This document shows, one piece after another, positions 17,914 to 25,158 of a stretch of DNA of 64,000 nt. Numbering within the stretch: the first letter of the stretch is position 1; every line of letters starts with the position of its first letter. This stretch comes from Neisseria subflava (GTDB lineage: Bacteria > Pseudomonadota > Gammaproteobacteria > Burkholderiales > Neisseriaceae). The stretch spans positions 682,001 to 746,000 of the forward strand of contig NZ_CP039887.1 in assembly GCF_005221305.1 (NCBI RefSeq), in the 5' to 3' direction. The translations under genes were made by a program, and so were the position numbers. The notes under the pieces are model-generated. The model saw only the letters and a list, made by a program, of their open reading frames with translations. It did not search any database and was not told the origin of the DNA.

Positions 17914-18486
17914 ATGACTTACGAAATTCAAGCCTCTGTTCGCGAAGCCCAAGGCACTGGTGCGAGCCGCCGCCTGCGTCGCGAAGGCCAAATCCCTGGC
18001 ATTCTGTACGGTGAAGGTCAAGAGCCTGTTGCTATCGCTGTAGACCACAAAACTGTATTCTACGCATTGGAAAAAGAATCTTTCCATACTGCTTTGATTA
18101 AACTGTCTTTGAACGGTGAAACTAAAGACGTTATCGTGCGTGACTTCCAAATGCACCCATTCCGTCGCGAAGTTCAACACATCGACTTCCAAGCTGTAAA
18201 AGCTGATCAACCTGTACGCATCCGTGTTCCTCTGCACATTGTTAACGCTGAAAACTCTCAAGCTGTTAAATTGCAAGGTGGCCGCGTATCTCTGTTGAAC
18301 ACTTCTGTTGAAGTAGTTGCTTTGCCTGCAAACATTCCTGCTTTCTTGGAACTGGATTGTGCATCAGTAGTTGCCGGCGACATTCTGCACTTGTCAGACA
18401 TCAAATTGCCAGAAGGTGTTGAAAGCGTTTCTCTGAAACGTAACGAAAACCTGGCTGTTGCTACTGTTACCGGTAAAAAACGCTAA
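17914..18486 (+). CDS. rplY: 50S ribosomal protein L25/general stress protein Ctc
   Basis: L25 binds 5S rRNA. This is the long Ctc-type form (190 aa), with an N-terminal L25 domain (REAQGTGASRRLRREGQIPGILYG) and a C-terminal TL5/CTC beta domain. GGAG precedes the ATG. It follows prs by 65 bases, an order common in proteobacteria, and is closed by its own terminator. Confidence 0.96.
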   Translation: MTYEIQASVREAQGTGASRRLRREGQIPGILYGEGQEPVAIAVDHKTVFYALEKESFHTALIKLSLNGETKDVIVRDFQMHPFRREVQHIDFQAVKADQPVRIRVPLHIVNAENSQAVKLQGGRVSLLNTSVEVVALPANIPAFLELDCASVVAGDILHLSDIKLPEGVESVSLKRNENLAVATVTGKKR

Positions 18487-18503
18487 TAGGTAGTTAATAT
18501 AAG

Positions 18504-18537
18504 AAAACCGTATCAGATTTATCTGATACGGTTTTTG
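18504..18537 (+). terminator. Rho-independent terminator after rplY
   Basis: AAAACCGTATCAGAT and ATCTGATACGGTTTT form a 15 bp perfect stem with a 2-base loop, followed by T's. It is independent of DUS. Confidence 0.92.
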
Positions 18538-18582
18538 TTTTGCATATAAAATAACTAGGTCAAATGTAACAGCATATGTACT

Positions 18583-19083
18583 TTATAAGATTGAAGCAAT
18601 TTCATTACGAAGTTTATTAAGAAAGCGTCCATGCCGTACCCATTGTGCGGCCGATTCATAATCCTGTTGTTCAAATGCTTGTTGCAAATCTTGATATAGG
18701 TTGCTTTGTACTTCTTGGATTTCTTGATCCAGCGCTCGGATGGCATCATGGTTTTGTTCCATTTGTGCATCCATTAATGTTTCTCGCCATTCCATCTGCT
18801 GCATGAGGAATTCTGGTGAAAACGAAGTGTGTTCAGGTGCATCAGCATCGATATTTTGGCTTTTCAAGAGATAAGCAGCCCGATCAATAGGGCTTTTTAA
18901 TGTGCGGTAGGCATCATTAATTGTAGAAGACATCATGACGGCTTGTTTTTGCTCAAAAGCTGAGGCGGAAGCAAATTTATCGGGATGAAAACGGGCAGCT
19001 AAAGCTCGATAGGTCTGTTCGAGTGCTTCGGTATCAATATTGAAAGATGGCTCAAGCTGGAAGAGGTTGAAGTATTGAGACAT
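18583..19083 (-). CDS. hscB: Co-chaperone HscB (iron-sulfur cluster transfer)
   Basis: HscB is a J-domain protein that brings IscU with its cluster to the HscA chaperone. At 166 aa it has an N-terminal J domain with the HPD motif (RFHPDKFAS near residue 37) and a C-terminal helical IscU-binding domain. hscA and fdx are not in the window. It lies at the end of the isc region but is separated from iscA by arfA on the opposite strand, so it is probably expressed from its own promoter. Confidence 0.93.
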   Translation of the reverse strand: MSQYFNLFQLEPSFNIDTEALEQTYRALAARFHPDKFASASAFEQKQAVMMSSTINDAYRTLKSPIDRAAYLLKSQNIDADAPEHTSFSPEFLMQQMEWRETLMDAQMEQNHDAIRALDQEIQEVQSNLYQDLQQAFEQQDYESAAQWVRHGRFLNKLRNEIASIL

Positions 19084-19162
19084 GATATTAAAGGAAAAAA
19101 TCTAAAGAAGAAGATTATTTTACGATATAATCCAAAAACTGTTTATACGAAAGGAAAACAAT

Positions 19163-19348
19163 ATGACAGGTAAGGTACAACACAATAAAGACAAAATACG
19201 GGACAATGCCTTAAAAGCCTTAGTCAAATCTGATTTGTTCCGACACAAAGTAGAACGAAAAAGAAAAGGCAAGGGCAGCTATAATAGGCAAGAAGCCAAA
19301 AAATGGCGGGATGGTTTTGATACTTTCCCGCCATTTTTTATATTTTAA
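19163..19348 (+). CDS. arfA: Alternative ribosome-rescue factor ArfA
   Basis: ArfA recruits release factor 2 to ribosomes stalled on mRNAs without a stop codon and backs up tmRNA. The 61-residue product has the family core: KDKIRDNALKALVKSDLFR, then VERKRKGKGSYNRQ with the conserved KGKGSY. AAGGA precedes the ATG. A terminator-like 14 bp stem lies inside the reading frame at its 3' end, as in other ArfA genes whose normal mRNA is itself non-stop and degraded by trans-translation. Its stop overlaps the convergent iscA stop. Confidence 0.9.
   Translation: MTGKVQHNKDKIRDNALKALVKSDLFRHKVERKRKGKGSYNRQEAKKWRDGFDTFPPFFIF
19298..19339 (+). terminator. Intragenic terminator hairpin in arfA
   Basis: AAAAAATGGCGGGA (19298-19311) pairs perfectly with TCCCGCCATTTTTT (19326-19339) across a 14-base loop and ends in a run of six T's, upstream of the arfA stop codon. 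Termination or RNase III cutting here would leave arfA mRNA without a stop, the known self-regulatory device of ArfA. On the other strand it could also act at the iscA 3' end. Confidence 0.8.
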
Positions 19349-19665
19349 ACGTGGAAGCTCTCACCACAGCCGCAAGAGTCTTTGACATTCGGATTTTCAA
19401 ATTTGAAACCTTCCTGTAAGCCTTCTTTGGTGTAATCGACTTGCGTGCCGTCTAGATAAACCAAGCTTTTTGGATCGATATAAACGCGCGCGCCGTGTTC
19501 TTCAAAAATCAGATCATCCTCGTTCACTTCATCGACAAATTCAAGGTTGTATGCCATGCCCGAGCAGCCGCTGGTTTTCACACCCAAGCGCACACCCAAC
19601 CCTTTGCCGCGTTTGGTCAGGTAGCTGTTGATGTGTTTGGCTGCGTTTTCTGTGATAGTAATCAT
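19345..19665 (-). CDS. iscA: Iron-sulfur cluster assembly protein IscA
   Basis: A-type carrier of iron-sulfur clusters, 106 aa from MITITENAAKHINSYL. The three conserved cysteines are present: KTSGCSGMAY near residue 35 and DSCGCGESF at the C-terminus. The open frame extends 7 codons upstream, but the chosen ATG matches the family start. It shares overlapping stop codons with arfA. IscA and ErpA are hard to tell apart by eye, and context favours IscA. Confidence 0.92.
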   Translation of the reverse strand: MITITENAAKHINSYLTKRGKGLGVRLGVKTSGCSGMAYNLEFVDEVNEDDLIFEEHGARVYIDPKSLVYLDGTQVDYTKEGLQEGFKFENPNVKDSCGCGESFHV

Positions 19666-19711
19666 GCTTTTTTCCTCATTTCGCAATCATTTTCTGTTTT
19701 GCCTGCTTTTT

Positions 19712-19749
19712 ATTTCAGACGGCATCTTGATTATCAGGCCGTCTGAAAA
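19712..19749. terminator. Mixed-dialect DUS pair between iscA and HhH gene
   Basis: TTCAGACGGCAT (19714-19725) is a canonical AT-DUS of the pathogenic Neisseria, paired with AGGCCGTCTGAA, the local AG form. The AG-type arm overlaps the 3' end of the HhH gene. Confidence 0.6.
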
Positions 19750-19979
19750 CGCTGTTTTGCCCACTCTATTGCGGCGGCAATGGCAGCTTTAGCCTGCGGA
19801 CTATTTCTCCAACAGGTCGAGCTGGTTAATTGTGCGCCCCGTTCCAAAATATCGTCTAAATCTGCCGCCGCCAGCTTGGCAATATCATCTAATCCCATTT
19901 GCTGCAAACGCTGCAATATGGTTTTACCTATGCCTTTGACAGCAAGTAGGGATTGGACTTCTTCATCAGTAAAAGGCAT
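19734..19979 (-). CDS. Small helix-hairpin-helix protein in the isc cluster
   Basis: An 81-residue protein with a helix-hairpin-helix stretch VKGIGKTILQRLQQMGLDDIAKLAAAD (residues about 14-40). It looks like the Cdd1/'pathogenicity locus' family, whose role is unknown; HhH motifs often bind DNA without sequence preference. It lies between iscU and iscA on the same strand. One cysteine (TSSTCWRN) is present. The C-terminus is encoded within a DUS (RFQTA). Confidence 0.7.
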   Translation of the reverse strand: MPFTDEEVQSLLAVKGIGKTILQRLQQMGLDDIAKLAAADLDDILERGAQLTSSTCWRNSPQAKAAIAAAIEWAKQRFQTA

Positions 19980-20039
19980 TTCGCCTCCTTTGATTTTGCA
20001 GGTATAACGACTAAATTAAATATAAGCTGCGATTTATTG

Positions 20040-20073
20040 CCCTCTCCCTAACCCTCTCCCGCGGGGAGAGGGG
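20040..20073. repeat. GC-rich REP-like hairpin
   Basis: CCCTCTCCC occurs at 20040-20048 and again, as part of the hairpin CCCTCTCCC-GCG-GGGAGAGGG, at 20052-20072. This resembles REP-like elements scattered in many proteobacterial genomes. It lies in the 237-base gap between the HhH gene and iscU. The same gap has a second stem, AAGACTC-GCTAG-GAGTCTT, near 20192-20210, and no convincing ORF. Confidence 0.55.
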
Positions 20074-20244
20074 ATAGATTGGCAGGCGGCAGTCCCAAAT
20101 TTGGCGGCAACTTCAAAAGGATGAAGTTTCTGTGCTCTCAATTCACCCTGTCTGCTTAAGAGGGGAATAAATCACCAGATTTGCTTTTCTCGAAGACTCG
20201 CTAGGAGTCTTGGGCACCTGCCGACAAGGGGTCATTGAATCCGG

Positions 20245-20631
20245 TTATTTGTTTTCCTGACGTTTGCGATAGTCGGCAACGGCTGCTTTTACCGCATCTT
20301 CAGCCAAGATAGAGCAGTGGATTTTAACTGGAGGCAATTCCAACTCTTCGGCGATTTCGCTGTTTTTGATTGCCAGCGCATCGTCAAGGCTTTTGCCTTT
20401 GACCCACTCGGTGATCAGGCTGGAAGAAGCGATGGCAGAACCGCAACCGTAAGTTTTGAATTTTGCATCTTCGATAATACCCTCATCGTTTACTTTGATT
20501 TGCAGACGCATTACGTCGCCGCAGGCTGGCGCACCGACCATACCGGTACCGACAGATTCGTCGTTTTTGTCGAAAGTACCGACGTTGCGGGGATTTTCGT
20601 AGTGGTCGATTACTTTATCGCTGTATGCCAT
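20245..20631 (-). CDS. iscU: Iron-sulfur cluster scaffold IscU
   Basis: IscU is the scaffold on which IscS sulfur and iron are built into [2Fe-2S] clusters. The protein is 128 aa with the three ligand cysteines in GAPACGDVM (residue ~37), KTYGCGSAIASS (~63) and KIHCSILAEDA (~106). The LPPVKIHCS loop recognised by HscA/HscB is present. Same strand as iscS, but about 1.2 kb away because other sequence lies between. Confidence 0.97.
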   Translation of the reverse strand: MAYSDKVIDHYENPRNVGTFDKNDESVGTGMVGAPACGDVMRLQIKVNDEGIIEDAKFKTYGCGSAIASSSLITEWVKGKSLDDALAIKNSEIAEELELPPVKIHCSILAEDAVKAAVADYRKRQENK

Positions 20632-20699
20632 GATGTGGTTTCCTTTGTGTTTTTAGTGGTGTAAATGGTTTGTTTACAAATATTCAGACGGCCTGAAGT

Positions 20700-20829
20700 T
20701 TAGATTTTACACGCGCCGCCTTCGCAGCCGTCGTCGCTTTCCGAATCGACGCCGCCTTCCACGGTAACGCCGTCAAAATCTTCGAGTAGGTTGTCGAGAT
20801 TGTCCAAATCTAAATCTTGTTCGTTCATG
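20700..20829 (-). pseudogene. Small acidic cysteine-containing ORF with apparent frameshift
   Basis: An open frame on the minus strand reads QDLDLDNLDNLLEDFDGV... and ends in DDGCEGGACKI. It has no start codon in its own frame: the only sensible ATG (20827-20829, with GGA upstream) reads MNETRFRF and stops after 18 codons. Removing one A from GAAACAAGAT would give MNEQDLDLDNL... and a complete 42-residue acidic peptide. It lies between iscU and the YaaW-family gene. It is either a recent pseudogene, a sequencing error, or a frame-switch site. No known family recognised. Confidence 0.5.
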
Positions 20830-20863
20830 GTTTTGTATCCTTGATTTTAATGTGGTGGCTTTT

Positions 20864-20907
20864 AGGTCGTCTGAAAAGGTCTTTGTGAGGTTTCAGACGA
20901 CCTTTGT
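20864..20907. terminator. Variant DUS hairpin (GTCGTCTGAA)
   Basis: AGGTCGTCTGAAA and TTTCAGACGACCT pair perfectly, and both arms carry the same C-to-T change. The compensating change shows the hairpin was kept while the uptake motif decayed. A further stem GTTGGGTT-TTC-AACCCAAC lies at 20962-20980. Confidence 0.7.
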
Positions 20908-20995
20908 TGTTTTTAATATATTAGGCAGGTTGGTTTATTAAACGAGTTGATTGATAGGTTTGTTGGGTTTTCAACCCAACCTGCGATTACTATAA

Positions 20996-21751
20996 TTATC
21001 CAAAAGAAACATCTCTTGCTTTCTCATCATACAAATATTTTTGGCGAAGTACCGCAACATGAATTACAGCAGGAATTGTTACACGGTAAGCAGGACCTGC
21101 TATATCAATCGCAGTCCATAATCCTGTAATAGTCCAACCAATCGGGCCAGCTAAAACAGACATTGTTCTTGTTAAAGCTGCGTTACCTGCTAAACTTAGC
21201 CCTCTTCCTAAAATAGCCTTCATAATATAATTAACAATGATTAAGGTCAGCTGGTATGATTTAAATCCACCTGCTCTAAATACTGCTTGAAATATACCTA
21301 CTAGTGCTTCTGGTGTAATTCCTGAAAAGTTTTTAAGTCCTAAATTTCTTGCCAAGTCTTGCAATTCAGAAGGACTTAATTTTTCTATTGAATCCTCTAG
21401 AATTTTCATTAATAGATGTGTTTCTATCTTTTCAACTGATGAGCTATTGTTATAATTAACTTTTAATTTATCACATACATCCGTTAATACTTCCTTGTAA
21501 AGTATCCCTTCTCCTCCTCTTAATAATGTAGCAAAAGTATTTGCACCAAAACATTGAATTTCTGCTGCTATCAATTTCCAATACTGATGGTGGTCTGGAT
21601 AGTACTCTTTATATGCGTCACTCTCACTTAATTCTTCTGTAAATCTTTTCTCACCATCTTTATCATGAGTTAGGCAATATACAAGGTCATTTAAATCTTC
21701 TGATTTAATCTCTGCCAAAAATTCCAGATCAGTATCACAACGATACGCCAT
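20996..21751 (-). CDS. YaaW-family protein of unknown function
   Basis: A 251-residue protein resembling E. coli YaaW. The N-terminus (DLEFLAEIKSEDLNDLVYCLTHDKDGEKRF) has the DUF3944-like start, followed by YWKLIAAEIQCFGANTFATLLRGGEG. The hydrophobic C-terminal part ends in PAYRVTIPAVIHVAVLRQKYL, very like YaaW. Function is unknown in the family. The gene is much richer in A+T than its neighbours and sits between iscS and iscU, which are normally adjacent. That suggests insertion of a transferred gene. Confidence 0.75.
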   Translation of the reverse strand: MAYRCDTDLEFLAEIKSEDLNDLVYCLTHDKDGEKRFTEELSESDAYKEYYPDHHQYWKLIAAEIQCFGANTFATLLRGGEGILYKEVLTDVCDKLKVNYNNSSSVEKIETHLLMKILEDSIEKLSPSELQDLARNLGLKNFSGITPEALVGIFQAVFRAGGFKSYQLTLIIVNYIMKAILGRGLSLAGNAALTRTMSVLAGPIGWTITGLWTAIDIAGPAYRVTIPAVIHVAVLRQKYLYDEKARDVSFG

Positions 21752-21852
21752 TTTTATATCCCTTTAGGAGTTAGAAATAAAATTAATAAGAATAGTTTTT
21801 TGGCTATCTAAAACAAAATCCTTCTCCTTTTTTAGATAGCCTATCTAGATTA

Positions 21853-23067
21853 TCAATGCGCCGCCCATTCAATTGAGTTTAAATCAATCCCGTCTTTGAA
21901 CATTTCCCACAGCGGCGACAGTTCGCGCAGTTTGCCGATTTTGGATTTAATCAGTTCTGCTGCAAATTGCACTTCTTCTTCGGTGGTCATGCGGCCGAAG
22001 GTGATGCGCAGGGAAGAGTGCGCTAATTCGTCGTTGCGGCCGAGTGCGCGTAAAACGTAGCTTGGTTCAAGGCTTGCGGAAGTACAGGCGGAGCCGCTGG
22101 ATACGGCGAGTTCTTTCACTGCCATAATCAGGCTTTCGCCTTCGACGAAGTTGAAGCTGACGTTCAGGTTGTTTGGAGCACGGTGTTCAAGGTCGCCGTT
22201 GATGTAGACTTCTTCGATGCCTTCGATGCCTTTGAGGAAGATATCGCGCAGTTTTAAGTAGTGCGCAGTGTCTTGTGCCAATTCTTCTTTGGCAATGCGG
22301 AAGGCTTCTCCCATGCCGACGATTTGATGGGTCGGCAATGTGCCGGAACGGAAACCGCGTTCGTGGCCGCCGCCGTGCATTTGGGCTTCGAGGCGGACAC
22401 GTGGTTTACGGCGTACATACAGAGCGCCAATGCCTTTAGGGCCGTATACTTTGTGGCCGGACATAGACAGCAAATCAACTTTGGCGGCTTCAACATCAAC
22501 AGGCACTTTGCCGCATGCTTGTGCTGCGTCAACGTGGAAAATGATTTTGCGTTCGCGGCAGATTTCGCCGATGGCAGGAATATCTTGAACCACGCCGATT
22601 TCGTTGTTTACCCACATGACGGAAACGAGGATGGTGTCTTCGCGGATGGCGGCTTTCAGTACGTCTAAATCAACCAAACCGTTTTCTTGTACGTCCAGGT
22701 AAGTTACTTCGTAACCTTGGCGTTCGAGTTCGCGCATGGTGTCGAGCACGGCTTTGTGCTCGGTTTTTACGGTAATGAGGTGGTTGCCTTTAGATTTGTA
22801 GAAGTGCGCCGCGCCTTTGATGGCGAGGTTGTTGGACTCGGTTGCGCCGCTGGTAAAAACGATTTCTTTAGAGTCGGCGTTAATCAGGGCTGCAATGTCT
22901 GCGCGTGCTTTTTCGACTGCTTCTTCTGCTTCCCAGCCGAAGCTGTGGCTGTTGGAGGCTGGGTTGCCGAAAATATCGGACAGGTAGGGAATCATTTTTT
23001 CGGCAACGCGGCGGTCAACGGGAGTGGTGGCGGCGTAGTCGAGGTATACGGGGGTTTTGACGGTCAT
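21853..23067 (-). CDS. iscS: Cysteine desulfurase IscS
   Basis: IscS takes sulfur from cysteine using PLP and hands it to IscU and to tRNA-thiolation partners. The protein is 404 aa from MTVKTPVYLDYAATTPVDRR. The PLP lysine is in SMSGHKVYGPKGIGALYVRR near residue 206, and the persulfide cysteine in SSGSACTSASLEPSYVL near 328. The open frame extends 49 codons upstream into the iscR region without family similarity. It is 52 bases downstream of iscR and presumably co-transcribed from the IscR-controlled promoter. Confidence 0.97.
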   Translation of the reverse strand: MTVKTPVYLDYAATTPVDRRVAEKMIPYLSDIFGNPASNSHSFGWEAEEAVEKARADIAALINADSKEIVFTSGATESNNLAIKGAAHFYKSKGNHLITVKTEHKAVLDTMRELERQGYEVTYLDVQENGLVDLDVLKAAIREDTILVSVMWVNNEIGVVQDIPAIGEICRERKIIFHVDAAQACGKVPVDVEAAKVDLLSMSGHKVYGPKGIGALYVRRKPRVRLEAQMHGGGHERGFRSGTLPTHQIVGMGEAFRIAKEELAQDTAHYLKLRDIFLKGIEGIEEVYINGDLEHRAPNNLNVSFNFVEGESLIMAVKELAVSSGSACTSASLEPSYVLRALGRNDELAHSSLRITFGRMTTEEEVQFAAELIKSKIGKLRELSPLWEMFKDGIDLNSIEWAAH

Positions 23068-23119
23068 GGTTTGCTCTTTCGTTTGGTCATCTGCCTGCGG
23101 TCTTTTGCCGCAAGTCGGT

Positions 23120-23566
23120 TTAATGAATGTGTGTAAAGGTAACGACATGACTGCTGTCGCTGCAGTTTTTTTGTTCAATGATGCTTTGCAGCGTAACGCC
23201 GCTGAGGTAATCATTGATGGTTTTGTTTAAGTTTTCCCAAAGGTCGTGGGTCAGACAGGGGGCGCCGTGGTTGCAGTTTGCTTTGCTGCCGCACTGCGTG
23301 GCATCCAGTCGGTCTTCGGCTGCGGAGATGATTTGTGCAATATTGATTTGCTCGGCGGGAGCGGCAAGGATGTAGCCTCCGCCGGGGCCGCGTAGGCTTT
23401 CAACCAATCCGGCACGGCGCAGCTTGCTGAATAATTGTTCGAGGTAGGAAAGCGATATGCTTTGTCGTTCGCTGATGGCACTGAGTTTAACAGCGCCGGT
23501 TTGCGCGTTCATCGCCAAATCTATCATGGCGGTTACTGCAAATCGCCCTTTGGTAGTCAGTCTCAT
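23120..23566 (-). CDS. iscR: Iron-sulfur cluster regulator IscR
   Basis: Rrf2-family winged-helix regulator, 148 aa. It senses cluster supply through a [2Fe-2S] cluster bound by three cysteines, visible in QCGSKANCNHGAPCLTHDLW near residues 92-104. The HTH is in LSAISERQSISLSYLEQLFSKLRRAGLV. It heads the isc genes. A near-perfect IscR type 1 site lies over its own promoter, so negative autoregulation is expected. Confidence 0.96.
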   Translation of the reverse strand: MRLTTKGRFAVTAMIDLAMNAQTGAVKLSAISERQSISLSYLEQLFSKLRRAGLVESLRGPGGGYILAAPAEQINIAQIISAAEDRLDATQCGSKANCNHGAPCLTHDLWENLNKTINDYLSGVTLQSIIEQKNCSDSSHVVTFTHIH

Positions 23567-23606
23567 GGTGTGGTTGCCTGTGTGTGGCGTTTTTATTAGT
23601 GGGGGG

Positions 23607-23639
23607 ATTGTCTAATATCTGAGTGTTTCAGTCAAGTAT
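23607..23639 (-). promoter_or_regulatory. iscR promoter with IscR type 1 binding site
   Basis: On the minus strand, -35 TTGACT (23635-23630) and -10 GACAAT (23612-23607) are 17 bases apart. The 25-base window 23639-23615 matches the E. coli type 1 IscR consensus (ATASYYGACTRWWWYAGTCRRSTAT) at 23 of 25 positions by my count. The site covers the -35 and most of the spacer, so holo-IscR binding should repress. Confidence 0.8.
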
Positions 23640-23803
23640 GTGGCGGCTCGGTTTGATTGTTTGTTTAAATGGTGGCATTGGCTGATTTTTAAATCGGAAA
23701 ATATTTTCTTTATTTTTCTGCAATTTGAATTTGAGGCCGTCTGAAAAAAGGCTATCAACCCTACAAATTTCAAGGTTAAAATGTTTTGATTTAATATTGA
23801 TAC

Positions 23804-23818
23804 TGATATAGATTATCA
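23804..23818 (+). promoter_or_regulatory. Putative Fur box upstream of lldD
   Basis: TGATATAGATTATCA matches the Fur 7-1-7 motif TGATAATNATTATCA at 12 of 14 fixed positions and is nearly palindromic. It lies about 110 bases before lldD, in the 359-base gap between iscR and lldD. That gap otherwise holds only two single DUS copies (near 23733 and 23879) and AT-rich sequence. Confidence 0.45.
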
Positions 23819-23925
23819 AAATTATTCTTAAAATTTAGTTGTTTTGATGGAGTAAAATAATGAGGTGTTTGAAATGTTCAGACGGCCTTGAATCATCCAT
23901 CTTACCTTAACAGAGGCAATCGACC

Positions 23926-25098
23926 ATGAAATCTGATTTAAGCAAAATAACCTGTATCGAAGACTTGCGCCTTGTCGCCAAACGTAAAATGCCGCGTATG
24001 TTTTATGATTATATTGACTCAGGCTCTTGGACGGAAACCACTTATCATGAAAATACTTCGGATTTTAAAGACATCCGTTTCCGTCAAAAAGTATTGGTTA
24101 ATATGGAAGGACGCAGCCTTGAGACTAAAATGATTGGACAGGATGTGAAAATGCCAGTAGCGATTGCGCCGACAGGTTTCACGGGCATGGCGCATGCCGA
24201 CGGCGAAATCTTGGCAGCACGGGCGGCAGAAAAATTCGGTATTCCGTTTACGCTGTCGACCATGTCCATTTGTTCGATTGAAGATGTAGCTGAAAATACC
24301 AGTTCGCCGTTTTGGTTTCAGCTTTATGTGATGCGCGACCGCGAGTTTATGGAGAACTTGATTAAGCGTGCGAAGGATGCTAATTGTTCGGCTTTGGTTT
24401 TGACTGCCGATTTGCAGGTTTTAGGTCAGCGCCACAAAGACATTAAAAACGGCCTGTCTGCGCCGCCGAAACCGACCATTGCCAATTTAATCAATTTGGC
24501 GACCAAACCGGAATGGTGTATGAAAATGCTGAACACGGAACGCCGCACCTTCCGCAATATCGTCGGTCATGCGAAAAACGTGGGGGATTTGTCTTCGCTG
24601 TCTTCATGGACTTCCGAACAATTCGACCCGCGCCTGAGCTGGGACGATGTGGCACGCATTAAGGATTTGTGGGGCGGCAAGCTGATTATCAAAGGGATTA
24701 TGGAACCTGAAGATGCGGAAAAAGCAGCGAAAAGCGGCGCGGACGCATTGGTCGTTTCCAATCATGGCGGCCGTCAGCTTGACGATACTGTGTCTGCCAT
24801 TAAGGCTTTGCCTGATGTGGTCAGTGCGGTGGGCAGCGACATCGAGGTTTGGATGGACAGCGGTATCCGCAGCGGTCAGGATATTTTGAAGGCTTGGGCT
24901 TTGGGTGCGAAAGGTACGATGATAGGCCGGGCGTTTCTGTATGGTTTGGGTGCGTATGGCGAAGAAGGCGTAACTCGTGCGCTGGAAATCCTGTATAAAG
25001 AAATGGATATTTCCATGGCGTTTACCGGTCACCGCAATATTCAAGATGTGGATTCCAGCATTTTGCGTTCTACGCGTTGGCATCAAGATGAATTTTAA
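23926..25098 (+). CDS. lldD: L-lactate dehydrogenase (FMN-dependent, quinone-linked)
   Basis: Membrane-associated flavoenzyme that oxidises L-lactate to pyruvate and passes electrons to quinones, letting Neisseria use host lactate. The 390-aa protein has the alpha-hydroxyacid oxidase signature with the catalytic histidine, SNHGGRQLDDTVSA near residue 280. The FMN-binding APTGFTGMAHADGE stretch is near 85, and SGIRSGQDILKAWALGA near 310. An AGAGG ribosome site precedes the ATG. A single-gene unit with a DUS terminator. Confidence 0.94.
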   Translation: MKSDLSKITCIEDLRLVAKRKMPRMFYDYIDSGSWTETTYHENTSDFKDIRFRQKVLVNMEGRSLETKMIGQDVKMPVAIAPTGFTGMAHADGEILAARAAEKFGIPFTLSTMSICSIEDVAENTSSPFWFQLYVMRDREFMENLIKRAKDANCSALVLTADLQVLGQRHKDIKNGLSAPPKPTIANLINLATKPEWCMKMLNTERRTFRNIVGHAKNVGDLSSLSSWTSEQFDPRLSWDDVARIKDLWGGKLIIKGIMEPEDAEKAAKSGADALVVSNHGGRQLDDTVSAIKALPDVVSAVGSDIEVWMDSGIRSGQDILKAWALGAKGTMIGRAFLYGLGAYGEEGVTRALEILYKEMDISMAFTGHRNIQDVDSSILRSTRWHQDEF

Positions 25099-25109
25099 TT
25101 GTCGAACAT

Positions 25110-25152
25110 AAAAAAGGCCGTCTGAAAAACTGTTTTCAGACGGCCTTTTTAT
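25110..25152. terminator. DUS hairpin between convergent lldD and dsbD
   Basis: AAAAAGGCCGTCTGAAAA and TTTTCAGACGGCCTTTTT form a long symmetric stem able to terminate both converging genes. Confidence 0.88.
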
Positions 25153-25158
25153 AGACGG

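Noticed and set aside
20162..20232. tRNA-like fold in the iscU-HhH gap
   Set aside because: The AAGACTC / GAGTCTT stem looks like an arm of a tRNA, but no acceptor stem, T-loop or D-loop could be matched around it.
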